NCBI RefSeq assembly: GCF_003332885.2
Contig: NZ_QOWJ01000001.1
Location: 62,001 to 126,000 of the forward strand
DNA length: 64,000 nucleotides
Reading direction: 5' to 3'
Source of the DNA: Paracnuella aquatica
GTDB lineage: Bacteria > Bacteroidota > Bacteroidia > Chitinophagales > Chitinophagaceae
How positions within the stretch are numbered: the first letter of the stretch is position 1; every line of letters begins with the position of its first letter. Position numbers and translations under genes: made by a program. The notes beneath the pieces were generated by a model, which saw nothing but the letters and a program-made list of their open reading frames with translations, did no database searches and was not told the DNA's origin. This document shows, in pieces, positions 7,955 through 16,455 of this stretch.

Positions 7955-9079
7955 CTACAGGTCGGGGTACTCCTCCGCGCTTAAAGAAATACCAAGGCTC
8001 CTAAGGTACCGTAGCGTTACTGTCAGGGAACTGTGCCCCATAGCTTGTTGCACCTTGAACGGATCCTTTGTTTTCTCATACACAGCCACCGCGCCGGAGT
8101 GGCGAAAGCTGTAAAGTGTTTGGCACTCCAGCAGCTCCAAATGTTTCGGAAATTTTTTCTTTTCCCTGGTCCACACAGTAGTGAAATAATCTTCGTTGAC
8201 TGGTTTAGCCGAGCCGCCGATAAGGAAATGTTCCGGTGCCAGTTTATAGACGTTGGCTGCTATCAGGGCCTGGGTTACGTAATTTGGAAGCCTGACAACC
8301 CTTATACGTTTACTTTTGTTTTCTGTGCCGCTTAGCGTGATTGTGGTGCATGCCTCATTTAGGTGCCTTCGTTGCAGCAGCCTTATTTCCCGGTGGGGGC
8401 GAAGAAAGCAGCCATACATGATTACTGCACACAGGAAAAGATGTGGATGTTTACCCTCCAAGTAAGAAAGCAATCCTTTAAGGTGTGTAGGAGGGAAAGC
8501 CACATTTAAGACGTGTACCTCTTTTTTACGTGTGGTTTTATGGACGGGATTAACAGTGATCATACCATCATTCACCATGCGGGAAATAAGTCCAGTAAGG
8601 GTACGGCGTTTGGTCATATAGTAGGCTGCGGAGCTGGAATAGCGCGATAGGAAACGTTGTAGGTTGTGGGCGGCTACTTCGTTGGCTGGCGAGTTTTTAA
8701 GGCCTTCTTCGGTAAGAAAATCATGAAGTTCAGCCGATATACGGGTAAGGTCCTCCCGGTAGCGGTTGCTGATGTCTTCTTTTTTAATCTTTTCGTTGAT
8801 TTCAGTGATGCAACGGCTTATGGTGTATCCACTATAGGGATTTGCTGATTTTTCTTGTTTGTTTGGATCCCAACCTTTCTCCAGCTTCTTTTTTATCTCG
8901 TACTGGAGTTGATGGAGCAGGCGCAATCTTTCGGCGATGTTTTTGGATTCATTCGGGAAGCAATTTATACCCAAGGGTTTGCCAGTATAAAATCGAAAAC
9001 GTTGACCACTGAAAAATACTTTTACGTAGGACCTTGATTTTACGTCCTTGCCGTGGACGATGACTGGATCGGTATACAT
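7955..9079 (-). CDS. Tyrosine recombinase / integrase
   Basis: 374-aa site-specific recombinase of the phage integrase family. The order is an Arm-type N-terminal domain (about 1-80), a SAM-like core-binding domain (about 85-180) and a C-terminal catalytic domain. Catalytic residues: Arg227 in FLRPHREIRLL, Arg326 in YSFRHSG, His349 in GHSS and nucleophile Tyr358 in TLRYLR; the first histidine of the HxxR box is Tyr323 here, a known variant position. The gene points away from a tRNA-His 3' fragment 90 bp upstream of its start, which is the likely attachment site. It is the key evidence that the left part of the window is an integrated element. Confidence 0.9.
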   Translation of the reverse strand: MYTDPVIVHGKDVKSRSYVKVFFSGQRFRFYTGKPLGINCFPNESKNIAERLRLLHQLQYEIKKKLEKGWDPNKQEKSANPYSGYTISRCITEINEKIKKEDISNRYREDLTRISAELHDFLTEEGLKNSPANEVAAHNLQRFLSRYSSSAAYYMTKRRTLTGLISRMVNDGMITVNPVHKTTRKKEVHVLNVAFPPTHLKGLLSYLEGKHPHLFLCAVIMYGCFLRPHREIRLLQRRHLNEACTTITLSGTENKSKRIRVVRLPNYVTQALIAANVYKLAPEHFLIGGSAKPVNEDYFTTVWTREKKKFPKHLELLECQTLYSFRHSGAVAVYEKTKDPFKVQQAMGHSSLTVTLRYLRSLGISLSAEEYPDL

Positions 9080-9166
9080 CTGAAAAGTTTTAGGTGACGC
9101 GTATACCGACGCGCAGGAGGGATGATAAGTGTGAAAAGCAATACAGTAGTGCTTTTTATTGGTAAA

Positions 9167-9220
9167 AGCGTCGGATTGTGGTTCCGAAGGTCGCGGGTTC
9201 GACCCCCGTCATTCACCCCA
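9167..9220 (+). other. 3' fragment of tRNA-His(GTG): attachment-site scar
   Basis: From the anticodon stem to CCA the tRNA-His sequence is intact: stem TCGGA, loop TTGTGGT with anticodon GTG, stem TCCGA, variable AGGTC, T-stem/loop, acceptor strand CATTCAC, discriminator C and CCA. The 5' half is missing: the bases where GTGAATG and the D arm should be do not pair with CATTCAC. Tyrosine recombinases commonly integrate in tRNA 3' ends and leave such a fragment at the far junction. The orientation places the element to the left and native chromosome, with the tRNA's own terminator, to the right. Confidence 0.8.
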
Positions 9221-9224
9221 AGAG

Positions 9225-9249
9225 GCCCTGCAGCAATGCGGGGCTTTTT
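9225..9249 (+). terminator. Rho-independent terminator behind the tRNA-His fragment
   Basis: GCCCTGC pairs with GCGGGGC (7 bp, one G-T) across a 6-nt loop and is followed by TTTTT. It begins four bases after the tRNA CCA end and was presumably the native terminator of the tRNA-His gene. Confidence 0.75.
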
Positions 9250-10101
9250 GTTGGGGGTAGGGGCTGAATTTCAATAACATAGAAGCGCAAAAGAGCCGTG
9301 CGGAAGTTAAAGATAGCGTAATTGCAACGGAAAGATAAAAGCAAGAAACATTGCAGGTATTCGATTTTGGAGCACTTCTTGGCGCATCTGTTGGCGCATT
9401 GAAGACTTTGCCTGATGATCCAAACGCGGAGTGTTACCACTTCTTTCATCGTTATCGTATAGCAGCTTAAAATTCCTTCCTGCCGCAACTTCGCATTCAG
9501 TATATAACCTTGCCATATATCCTTAACCGTTGCTTTCACACCCGAATTATTTGTAACATGAATGGCATCGGCTACAGTACCACTACGCATTTGCAAGCCC
9601 TCGCACAATAGGTTTTGATAAACCCGTTATCGTGGTACTCTATTGATACCGTAGTGTCAGCACTTTACAACGTCGGCGTTGTTTGTACATGCCGTTCCAT
9701 GTGGGCGATGCACAAACGATAATTACCCATGTGTTTTGGTTTGCAAACCTCCAAGAGGTAGTGAAGGGGGCTGTACGTTGGTTAATTTCGCTCCGTGAAA
9801 AGTCTTATTTCCAAAGCTGCCCATATAGCATATACACAACAGCAATTAGCAATGAACGCATCATGCCTTGTTGTCTTGACCCTTTCCAAAGGGTTCCAGG
9901 ATTGGCAGCGGTGACCCGAACTCTTGGGAATATTTTTATTTTGTTTCGCCGGTACCACTTTTGCCAGCGTTGTGCGGCCTGCTTTTTTATCATCTGTACA
10001 ATGGCCGTCGATTGCACATTCTACCTTTAGGACCGTATGCGCCACCCAATAGTCAGTCTTAAAGAAAGTGATCTTTTTATCGAAACAAACAATCGGTAGA
10101 T
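9250..10101. other. 852-bp gap without a convincing gene
   Basis: Both strands contain only short frames without recognisable motifs, sensible starts or family resemblance. The content may be decayed sequence next to the integration site. I see no RNA gene or repeat in it. Confidence 0.4.
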
Positions 10102-10872
10102 ATGGACCAAAAACTAAAAAGTGAACGCCGCCGCCTCTTGGTAAATTTTGAAAAGGTACTGGAAGGCCCGATGATTTTCCTGGGGTTCGTCTGGCTGGTG
10201 CTTTTGATCATTGAACTAATCTGGGCGTTACCCAAAGCACTGGAATATTTGAGCCTGGTGATATGGGCACTATTCATTATCGATTTTCTGATTAAGTTGG
10301 TGCTGGCACCCGAGAAAGTAAGATTCCTGAAGAAAAACTGGTTGACCGCAATCTCTTTGCTGGTGCCTGCACTACGGGTACTTCGGGCTTTTCGGTTTGT
10401 GCGGGTGTTGCGCGGGCTACGAGGTATTAGGTTGTTCCGGATTGTGTCTTCGCTTAATAGGAGCATGAACAGCCTTGCTGCAACAATGCAACGCCGGGCA
10501 TTCGGTTATATCTTTTTACTTACCGTGATTGTAACATTGGCAGGGGCAGCTGGCATGTATGCCCTGGAGCGAAATACGGAAGGGTTCGGGTCTTTTGGTT
10601 TGTCGCTATGGTGGTCGGCCATGCGGGTGATTACTGCCGGTAGTGGTGCTGAGCCCGTAACTCCCGAGGGCAGGGTATTGGCATTTCTGCTTGCCCTTTT
10701 CGGCTACACTATTTTCGGTTACGTAACTGCCACATTTGCTTCGTTCTTTATCGGTCGTGATGCAGAGGAGGAGGATACTGCCGTTGCTGGAGTACACGAT
10801 CTGAAGCAGTTGCAAAACGAAATTGGGGAACTTAAAACTTTGATCCGGGAATTAAAACAAAAAGGGGAGTAA
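10102..10872 (+). CDS. Voltage-gated-like ion channel with atypical selectivity filter
   Basis: 256-aa inner-membrane ion transporter of the six-helix voltage-gated cation channel type. S1-S3 lie at about 22-42, 46-68 and 80-90. S4 carries eight arginines at strict three-residue spacing (R92, 95, 98, 101, 104, 107, 110, 113). S5 is about 134-155, the pore loop 165-187 and S6 about 192-218. A C-terminal amphipathic helix (about 225-254) could form a tetramerising coiled coil. The pore reads TAGSGAEP (178-185) where potassium channels have T(V/I)GYGD, so K+ selectivity is doubtful. It converges with the MscS gene with only 9 bp between stops. Confidence 0.8.
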   Translation: MDQKLKSERRRLLVNFEKVLEGPMIFLGFVWLVLLIIELIWALPKALEYLSLVIWALFIIDFLIKLVLAPEKVRFLKKNWLTAISLLVPALRVLRAFRFVRVLRGLRGIRLFRIVSSLNRSMNSLAATMQRRAFGYIFLLTVIVTLAGAAGMYALERNTEGFGSFGLSLWWSAMRVITAGSGAEPVTPEGRVLAFLLALFGYTIFGYVTATFASFFIGRDAEEEDTAVAGVHDLKQLQNEIGELKTLIRELKQKGE

Positions 10873-10881
10873 AGGCGCAAA

Positions 10882-11802
10882 TCATTGCTTTGAACCAGCA
10901 TCATCAATATCTTCTTTCCGGTTGGCCGCATTTTTCAGGTCAGCAAGAACTTCAATTGGCCCCGCGTCGTTGTATAGTTTAATTTCTCGTATTTCCGTGG
11001 GCAAATAAAAGCCGTTGCTTTCCAGAGTTGCTTTTACGTTTTTTATCAGCCTGCTTCTTGTTTCCAACATGCCCCTGCGGAAGTCGTCAGTTTTCACCCA
11101 AAAGAACACTTTTATATTTACGGCGCTGGCGGCCAATTCGTCAACTACGGAGAAGTTGACGTGCTGTTCGTCATTTACCACGCCTTCGGTGTTGTCCAGG
11201 CACTGTGCTATCAGTGCTCTTGCAGCTTCAATATCGTTTTCGTAGGCGATGCCAATAATGAAATCTGCCCTGAAGTATCCATCCTCAGTGTAGTTGTACA
11301 CCGGCTTTTTAAGCACGTCTCCATTTGGTATGTAAACATTGCGGCCGTCGAATGTGGTAATTTTAGTATAACGGAACTCCATTTCTTTAACCTTCCCAAA
11401 GATCTCTTCAATTTTCACTGTGTCGTTTACGCGAAAAGGCCGGTTAAAGGCCAATATGATCCCCGCAAGGAAGTTTTCTGCAATGTCCTTAAACGCAAAG
11501 CCTAATACTACTGCCGATGCGCCAAAAGTGGCCATGAGTGCGCCTGCTATACCACTCAGCCCTGCCGCATGAAGCGAAAGTAGGAACACCAGCACTAACA
11601 GTACTACTTTGATACCTTGTGCCAGAAAACCACTTAAAAGTTGATCATGTGCTTTTCGTTTAAGCCTGCCACCCACCAGTTGTGTGAGCCAGTTCGCAAT
11701 AAGGATACCCAGCACGAAAATGAGTATCCCCATTGCCAGTCTTGGCAAGGCATCAAGGAGGGCATAAAAGTAACCGGTGAGCCTTTTTGAAATATCGTTC
11801 AT
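10882..11802 (-). CDS. MscS-family mechanosensitive channel
   Basis: 306-aa inner-membrane small-conductance mechanosensitive channel. Three N-terminal membrane segments end in the Gly/Ala-rich pore helix (GALMATFGASAVVLGFAFKD), followed by the family beta domain (GIILAFNRPFRVNDTVKIEE, VYIPNGDVLKKPVYNY) and an alpha/beta C-terminal domain. It releases small solutes on hypo-osmotic shock in relatives. The last 35 residues are charged and unstructured. The neighbour upstream is a DUF2254 membrane protein in the same direction, 46 bp away, so the two may share a transcript. Confidence 0.9.
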   Translation of the reverse strand: MNDISKRLTGYFYALLDALPRLAMGILIFVLGILIANWLTQLVGGRLKRKAHDQLLSGFLAQGIKVVLLVLVFLLSLHAAGLSGIAGALMATFGASAVVLGFAFKDIAENFLAGIILAFNRPFRVNDTVKIEEIFGKVKEMEFRYTKITTFDGRNVYIPNGDVLKKPVYNYTEDGYFRADFIIGIAYENDIEAARALIAQCLDNTEGVVNDEQHVNFSVVDELAASAVNIKVFFWVKTDDFRRGMLETRSRLIKNVKATLESNGFYLPTEIREIKLYNDAGPIEVLADLKNAANRKEDIDDAGSKQ

Positions 11803-11848
11803 ACCAGGTGCTATTTATTTTGATAAAATACCTTGCTGCAAATATTCC

Positions 11849-13120
11849 TTAGTGATCAGGCCGGTACAATGCATCCTGCATCAGGCGTTCCACAACAGCG
11901 TAGTGCTCTTTCTTCGGCAATTGGTGCAGCAGGTGATACATCGAGGTGCGCACAATCGGATCTTCTTTGCCGTAATGCCATATAGGTAAAAGCGTATCGG
12001 CTACCAATTCTTCAACCGTTCTTACTGCAAGCACTACCCGTAACACGCCAGCTTCATCAAAAAAGTTGCTCTTAGGGTGGTGGGTTATCCGCCATTGAAG
12101 CAGAATGGCAATTGATTGCATGCTTTCCACGGCAGTACCAGGATCATTGATGCCGGGACTGAGCGCCTTTACGGCAATTTCCATGAGTTGTCTAAAGCCA
12201 TAATGGTAGTTTGCAGCTGTGGATTGCCCTTCTTCTAAGTCAATAAAATTGTGGAGCGGGTGGTCGTAAAGGTTGTTTTCGCCCACCGTATCTGCTCCGG
12301 TCAGTTTAACATAGCCGGTGCCTTGTAGTACGAATGTGCCTAAAGGATGTAACAGGGTGGCGCACCAGCCATGTTTACTACAAAAGGCAACAAGCTCATT
12401 CAGCTGTACCCTTTGTATAAACCCCGATCTTGTTGCCGGTAAAACAATGCCCATGCCCACCGCAATAGGCGTCTCTTCATTTTCAGCAGTACAGGTTTTT
12501 GCCATCGAGGCCATTGTTTGGTGCCTGATGCGATGGATGATTGTTTCGTACTTAACCGACTGCGTGACGTAGTGCAAGAAGTAGATAAAAAAGAAAATAT
12601 CAAAGATGGTGATTGCAATGAGCAGGTACGTGCTGAGGGCTGGAACAAATATACCCTGGTCTACATCACGTATGGTACTAAGGAGGAACAGCGCATACAC
12701 GATGGAACCGATGTAAAAACCTAATACCGACTGCTGAAAGCGGTTGCCGATCAACTGATCCAAAGTACGGTTGCTCAAATTGGAGGCTGTTTGGTTCAAA
12801 ATGATCATCACCATGGAAAAGGAGAAAACGGACAGTGAAATTATGCCGGCTGCGATGGCTGAAATAATACTTCTTGCAGTATCTGCATCGCGAAGGCTTA
12901 GCCAGTGCAGTCTACTTTTAACCGCTTTACCCCATTCCGACGCATCTGTGTACACCATACCAAGCGATAGCGCAAAAAATAGCAAAGCGATGACTGCCGG
13001 TAAAAAGGCGATGCTACCGGTAATTCGTAAATACTTTTCTCGAAACCATTTGGAAGTGCGTAAAATCACAAGGCAAGTGGGGTTGGGCAACAAGGAATTT
13101 ATCAGAAAGCGAAACGGCAC
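11849..13120 (-). CDS. DUF2254 membrane protein
   Basis: 423-aa predicted membrane protein of family DUF2254. Four hydrophobic segments occupy about residues 35-57, 80-115, 130-150 and 165-190, followed by a soluble C-terminal half with the conserved ALSPGINDPGTAVESM block and a short histidine-containing region. Function is unknown in the family. The true start may lie a few codons inside the frame because the first about 25 residues look atypical. It probably forms an operon with the MscS-type channel. Confidence 0.8.
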   Translation of the reverse strand: MPFRFLINSLLPNPTCLVILRTSKWFREKYLRITGSIAFLPAVIALLFFALSLGMVYTDASEWGKAVKSRLHWLSLRDADTARSIISAIAAGIISLSVFSFSMVMIILNQTASNLSNRTLDQLIGNRFQQSVLGFYIGSIVYALFLLSTIRDVDQGIFVPALSTYLLIAITIFDIFFFIYFLHYVTQSVKYETIIHRIRHQTMASMAKTCTAENEETPIAVGMGIVLPATRSGFIQRVQLNELVAFCSKHGWCATLLHPLGTFVLQGTGYVKLTGADTVGENNLYDHPLHNFIDLEEGQSTAANYHYGFRQLMEIAVKALSPGINDPGTAVESMQSIAILLQWRITHHPKSNFFDEAGVLRVVLAVRTVEELVADTLLPIWHYGKEDPIVRTSMYHLLHQLPKKEHYAVVERLMQDALYRPDH

Positions 13121-13191
13121 TTATGGTGATTGTATATATATGCCGCTTCGCTATTGGCGTGCCACCAGATAACTGGTACAGTAAAGGCTTA

Positions 13192-13527
13192 TTACCCAGC
13201 CATGCGGCGGCATTCCTCGGCGCAGGCACGACAGGCCTGTGCACATTGCTGGCAGTGGTCGTGCTGGTGCTGGCCGCATTCGGCGGCGCAAGCCTCACAT
13301 GCGTCAGCGCAAAGCCGGCACAACTCTTTTGCACGGTCGCTTCCCAGGCTCATCAACTGCGCCGCGGCATAGCAAAGAGTTGCGCATTCCATATCCAGCT
13401 GAATGCATTTGGCCATCATGTGCAGGTGCTCTTCCTGCAGGCAGGAGCTGGCGCAATTCTGGCAGGCGGAGGCGCAACGCAAACAGGCATCGATACAGTT
13501 TTGGTATTGTTGATAGTTGCTTTGCAT
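13192..13527 (-). CDS. Csp-like four-helix-bundle copper-binding protein, copy 1
   Basis: 111-aa protein of the DUF326/four-helix-bundle copper-binding family. It has 19 cysteines, mostly in CxxxC/CxxC steps on helices (NCIDACLRCASACQNCASSC near the start, CRACAEEC near the end), plus a His-rich HQHDHC loop. Relatives (Csp1/Csp3) store many Cu(I) ions inside the bundle. No signal peptide is present, so the cytosolic Csp3-like form is expected. The ATG giving MQSNYQQYQ was chosen because the second copy at 38821-39156 starts identically. Copies differ at two residues only (N/S at position 10, G/A at the end). Confidence 0.9.
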   Translation of the reverse strand: MQSNYQQYQNCIDACLRCASACQNCASSCLQEEHLHMMAKCIQLDMECATLCYAAAQLMSLGSDRAKELCRLCADACEACAAECGQHQHDHCQQCAQACRACAEECRRMAG

Positions 13528-13582
13528 AAGCGAAATTTTAGGGGTTATTGAAACAACCGTTGCACAATAACCGAACCAGCCG
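13192..13582. repeat. Direct repeat, left copy (csp gene plus 55-bp upstream region)
   Basis: This stretch aligns without gaps to 38821-39211 in the same orientation with about 27 differences in 391 bp by hand count (about 93% identity). It covers the whole Csp-like gene and its upstream region; a 32-bp block just upstream is unchanged. Sequence beyond both ends is unrelated. Confidence 0.9.
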
Positions 13583-14053
13583 ACCAATTGTGCTCCAAAA
13601 TCCGAAAGATGAATTGTTTTTCCATTGCGCTGAAGAGGCAGGTTATAGAACACTCATGATGTTTTTAAAATCGGCCAAACGGCAGCTGCGCTGCTAACCT
13701 GCAGCAGTGCACAGCTGTGGCTCGATGAGGAAGGCAACTTGAAAGACGGTAGGAGCGGGGTTGGTGCAGTTCTTTCTGTGGGGCAGTGTTTGGGTGGTGC
13801 TCACCTTGCTGCGTAAGGACTAAGACAAGTGGGCAGGTGTAGCAGCCTGCCCCTTTTCATTCCTGCGCATGCAGGCTCTTCAGCGTATGAACTTAGAGAT
13901 AAAGAGGTAACAAGTTTAGCAATCGATAAAAGTAATGGTGACCAAAAAGTTTGTTTTGCGCAGCTGGTTGGCGAGGTAGCATCGATGGCCGGTTTTTTGT
14001 TTACACAGTTCTGTATGCTTTTCCACGCTGGAATCCCAATTAACTATGTAAAT
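13583..14053. other. Gap between csp copy 1 and outer-membrane protein gene
   Basis: About 470 bp without a confident gene. It contains a terminator-like hairpin at 13831-13857 and an open frame of roughly 57 codons before it (ending LGGAHLAA) that lacks a start codon; this could be a gene remnant. In-frame codons upstream of the ATG at 14054 extend to 13829 but do not look coding. Confidence 0.4.
13831..13857 (+). terminator. Terminator-like hairpin
   Basis: GGGCAGG pairs with CCTGCCC (7 bp, 8-nt loop) and is followed by TTTT. No intact gene on this strand ends here, so it may be left from a decayed gene. Confidence 0.55.
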
Positions 14054-15535
14054 ATGAAAACGCCGTTACTCTTAGCCTTTTGCCTTTTGTTTACTTTCCA
14101 TGTGCAGGCGCAACACGAGGGGCACGAACATAAACCGGACACGGTAAAAAAAGCAGCACCTGCGGCGCAGCAAAAACAAGCGGGTGATACAATCAAACCT
14201 AAAGCGGCCACCGACAGCCATTCGGGGCATCATGCAGCAACGGGCACTGCGCAAAACATGGCGGCACACGACGGGGCCCACGGCCACGGCGGCCATGACG
14301 GTCATAACATGTCGCATGCTTTTTCCCGTAACCTACCTATGACCCGCAACGGATCGGGTACAGCCTGGCTGCCCGACAATTCGCCCATGTTTGGCTATAT
14401 GTTTCATACACCCAAGTGGATGTACATGGTCCATGGCAACACCTTTTTGCGCTACAACAAGCAGGACCTGTTTGATCGCGGCAGCAGGGGTGGAACCAAA
14501 TGGGATGCACCTAATATGTGGATGTTTATGGGGCAGCGAGCCGTGGGCCGGCGCGGCCTGTTTCATTTCAGCTCCATGATTTCCCTGGATCCGCTGACCG
14601 TTGGCGCAGCAGGCTACCCATTGTTGTTCCAAACCGGCGAAAGCTACAAAGGCGCACCGCTGATCGACAAGCAGCACCCACACGATTTGTTTTCTGAGTT
14701 GTCGGTGAGTTATGCCCATGCACTATCGGAGCGGTCGGACGTATTCGTTTACCTTGGTTATCCCGGGGAGCCTGCATTGGGGCCCGCAGCTTATGTGCAC
14801 CGGCCTTCGGGTTTTATGAACCCCGATGCGCCACTTACACATCACTGGGTAGATGCTACACACATTACGTTCGGCGTGGCCACAGTTGGCGTTAGATACG
14901 GCAACTTCAAAATTGAAGGTTCTGCTTTTACCGGCCGGGAACCCGACGAGGACCGGTATGATTTCGACAAGCCGCGTTTTGATTCTTGGAGCGGTAGGCT
15001 ATCGTTTAACCCCAACGAACAATGGGCGATGCAGGTGTCGCATGGGTTTATCAAACAACCCGAATTATTACACCCAGGCGAAGATGTAAACCGGAGCACA
15101 GCATCGGTGCAATATAGTACAAGGGGCTATGGCGAATCGTTTACCAACGTTACGGCGCTGTGGGGCATGAATAAAACAAAGGGCCATGCCGGTGAACACG
15201 GCGTTTTGCTGGAAGCATCACGCCAGCAGCGCAAAACTGCAGTATACGGACGCTACGAATTTGTTCAAAAGTCAACTGAAGAACTGGGCCTGAACGAGCA
15301 GGAGTTTGGCCACGATGCGCTTTTTCCAATACATGCCGTTACCGGTGGTGCCAGCTATGACCTGTTTTCCATCGGGCAAACCAAGTTTGCACTGGGCGGG
15401 CAGTTGTCTTTTTTTACGCCGGATAAAAAGCTGACCCAATTGTACGGCGATAATCCCGTTTCGGGTCAGATTTACCTGCGGGTGTATCCACGGGCAATGG
15501 GTAGAAAATCAGGTGCACTGTACCTGCCGTATTGA
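14054..15535 (+). CDS. His-rich exported outer-membrane protein linked to metal resistance
   Basis: 493-aa protein with signal peptide (MKTPLLLAFCLLFTFHVQA) and a periplasmic low-complexity segment rich in His, Gly and Asp (about residues 20-95, with HEGHEHK, HSGHHA, AHGHGGHDGHNMSH) likely to bind Cu or other soft metals. The rest is beta-rich with alternating aromatic residues and a terminal strand ending YLPY, consistent with an outer-membrane barrel. Met-rich patches (FGYMFHTPKWMYMVHGN) add to the metal impression. It is placed between a Csp-like gene and redox genes. The family is not named with confidence. The ATG at 14054 was chosen over earlier in-frame codons because it starts the signal peptide. 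Confidence 0.75.
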   Translation: MKTPLLLAFCLLFTFHVQAQHEGHEHKPDTVKKAAPAAQQKQAGDTIKPKAATDSHSGHHAATGTAQNMAAHDGAHGHGGHDGHNMSHAFSRNLPMTRNGSGTAWLPDNSPMFGYMFHTPKWMYMVHGNTFLRYNKQDLFDRGSRGGTKWDAPNMWMFMGQRAVGRRGLFHFSSMISLDPLTVGAAGYPLLFQTGESYKGAPLIDKQHPHDLFSELSVSYAHALSERSDVFVYLGYPGEPALGPAAYVHRPSGFMNPDAPLTHHWVDATHITFGVATVGVRYGNFKIEGSAFTGREPDEDRYDFDKPRFDSWSGRLSFNPNEQWAMQVSHGFIKQPELLHPGEDVNRSTASVQYSTRGYGESFTNVTALWGMNKTKGHAGEHGVLLEASRQQRKTAVYGRYEFVQKSTEELGLNEQEFGHDALFPIHAVTGGASYDLFSIGQTKFALGGQLSFFTPDKKLTQLYGDNPVSGQIYLRVYPRAMGRKSGALYLPY

Positions 15536-15557
15536 TTAATTGCCTAAACGGTTTGTG

Positions 15558-15878
15558 TTAGTCTTTAGTTGTTGCGTCCAGGGTTGACCATGCACCGCCG
15601 TTGTACGCTTCAATTCCGGCAGAACGCAACAGTGTACTGGCAATGTTGCTGCGGTTTCCGCTGTGGCAGACAGTAATGATTGGCTTCTTCCATTTGCGGA
15701 TCGCTTCTGTTTTAGTGTCTACTTCATTGAGCGGAATATTTTTCGAACCGGCCACATGTCCGCTTTGAAATTCGGACGGCGTACGCACATCCAGCACAAT
15801 GGCTCCGGCCTGCAACGCCTGCACTATTTCCATATTCCTGTTATCGTCTTTAAACATGTTTTTCAAAAAAGACAACAT
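15558..15878 (-). CDS. Rhodanese-like domain protein
   Basis: 106-aa single-domain rhodanese. The active-site loop is CHSGNRS with the persulfide Cys at 71, and the family landmarks VLDVRTPSEFQSGHVAGSKNIP and the C-terminal GGAWSTLD are all present. Single-domain rhodaneses transfer sulfane sulfur in the cytoplasm. It converges with the outer-membrane protein gene (22 bp between stops) and diverges from thioredoxin; the shared 600-bp upstream region carries three Crp-type palindromes. Confidence 0.9.
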   Translation of the reverse strand: MLSFLKNMFKDDNRNMEIVQALQAGAIVLDVRTPSEFQSGHVAGSKNIPLNEVDTKTEAIRKWKKPIITVCHSGNRSNIASTLLRSAGIEAYNGGAWSTLDATTKD

Positions 15879-16017
15879 GATTTGTGTTTTAATTGTAAAA
15901 GATTATTGGTGTCAATCCTGTTGCATTTCTCTAAAGCAATAGCTTGTAGTTGTTTTCCACTTTTTCCGCTTTTTCAGAGTTGACAGAACGAAATTGTTAT
16001 TTAGTGTGCAGTGATTT

Positions 16018-16033
16018 CGTGACACAGGTCACG
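16018..16033. promoter_or_regulatory. Crp/Fnr-type palindrome, site 1
   Basis: Perfect inverted repeat CGTGAC-ACAG-GTCACG, equivalent to GTGA-N6-TCAC, the half-site pattern of Crp/HcpR-like regulators. It is 140 bp upstream of the rhodanese start on the other strand. Two more copies follow at 16193 and 16456. Confidence 0.65.
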
Positions 16034-16192
16034 GCGGTGTGTTTTATTTAAAAAAAAGCAATGCCATAAGAAGAGAACCTGTTGCGGCTGGATTGTTGAT
16101 CCCACCGGAAGGGCTCATCGCGGCGATGGATTTGCAACAAAATGCCTCCACTGGAGTTGCGTTGTCGGTCCAAATTAAAATAAAGCAGTGCC

Positions 16193-16208
16193 CGTGACAA
16201 AAGTCACG
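16193..16208. promoter_or_regulatory. Crp/Fnr-type palindrome, site 2
   Basis: Perfect inverted repeat CGTGAC-AAAA-GTCACG. About 21 bp downstream is TGATCTTG (16229-16236), a 6/8 match to the Bacteroidota -7 box TAnnTTTG, placing the palindrome centre about 41-42 bp before the predicted start, the class II activator position. Confidence 0.65.
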
Positions 16209-16242
16209 GTGCAGAAAAAAAAGTTATATGATCTTGCAACAG

Positions 16243-16451
16243 AATCGAGGCGCGGTTATTTGCAATCGGAAGAAAGGTTGTGGCGCAAAGTGTTGTAAAC
16301 ATTTTGCTTTTATTCGCTTTAGCGGACACAACTATTGACCGATTATGACAAAGCATTCGTACTGTAATTTTCCGGTAAAAAAATATTTCAAAATCGCTTC
16401 TACAAGCAGTTAGTTTTGGTTGACGCCCCTTGTTTCTACAGGGGGCTTTTT
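16243..16451 (+). ncRNA. Candidate regulated short transcript (about 210 nt)
   Basis: Between the -7-like box at 16229-16236 and a strong terminator at 16425-16451 there is no gene of normal length. The interval could encode a small RNA under the site-2 palindrome. It contains one possible 22-codon frame (ATG at 16345, MTKHSYCNFPVKKYFKIAS..., stop at 16413) just before the terminator, so a micropeptide mRNA is an alternative. Inferred from promoter and terminator geometry only. Confidence 0.3.
16425..16451 (+). terminator. Rho-independent terminator upstream of thioredoxin
   Basis: GCCCCTTG pairs with CAGGGGGC (8 bp, one G-T) across a 6-nt loop, followed by TTTTT. No annotated gene ends before it, which points to a short unannotated transcript. 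It lies 5 bp before palindrome site 3. Confidence 0.75.
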
Positions 16452-16455
16452 ATTG

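Noticed and set aside
9140-9220. Complete tRNA-His gene
   Set aside because: Bases at the 5' acceptor and D-arm positions do not pair or match; only the anticodon-to-CCA part is intact.
13647-13822. Open frame of about 57 codons ending LGGAHLAA
   Set aside because: No plausible start codon and no family recognised; kept only as a possible remnant.
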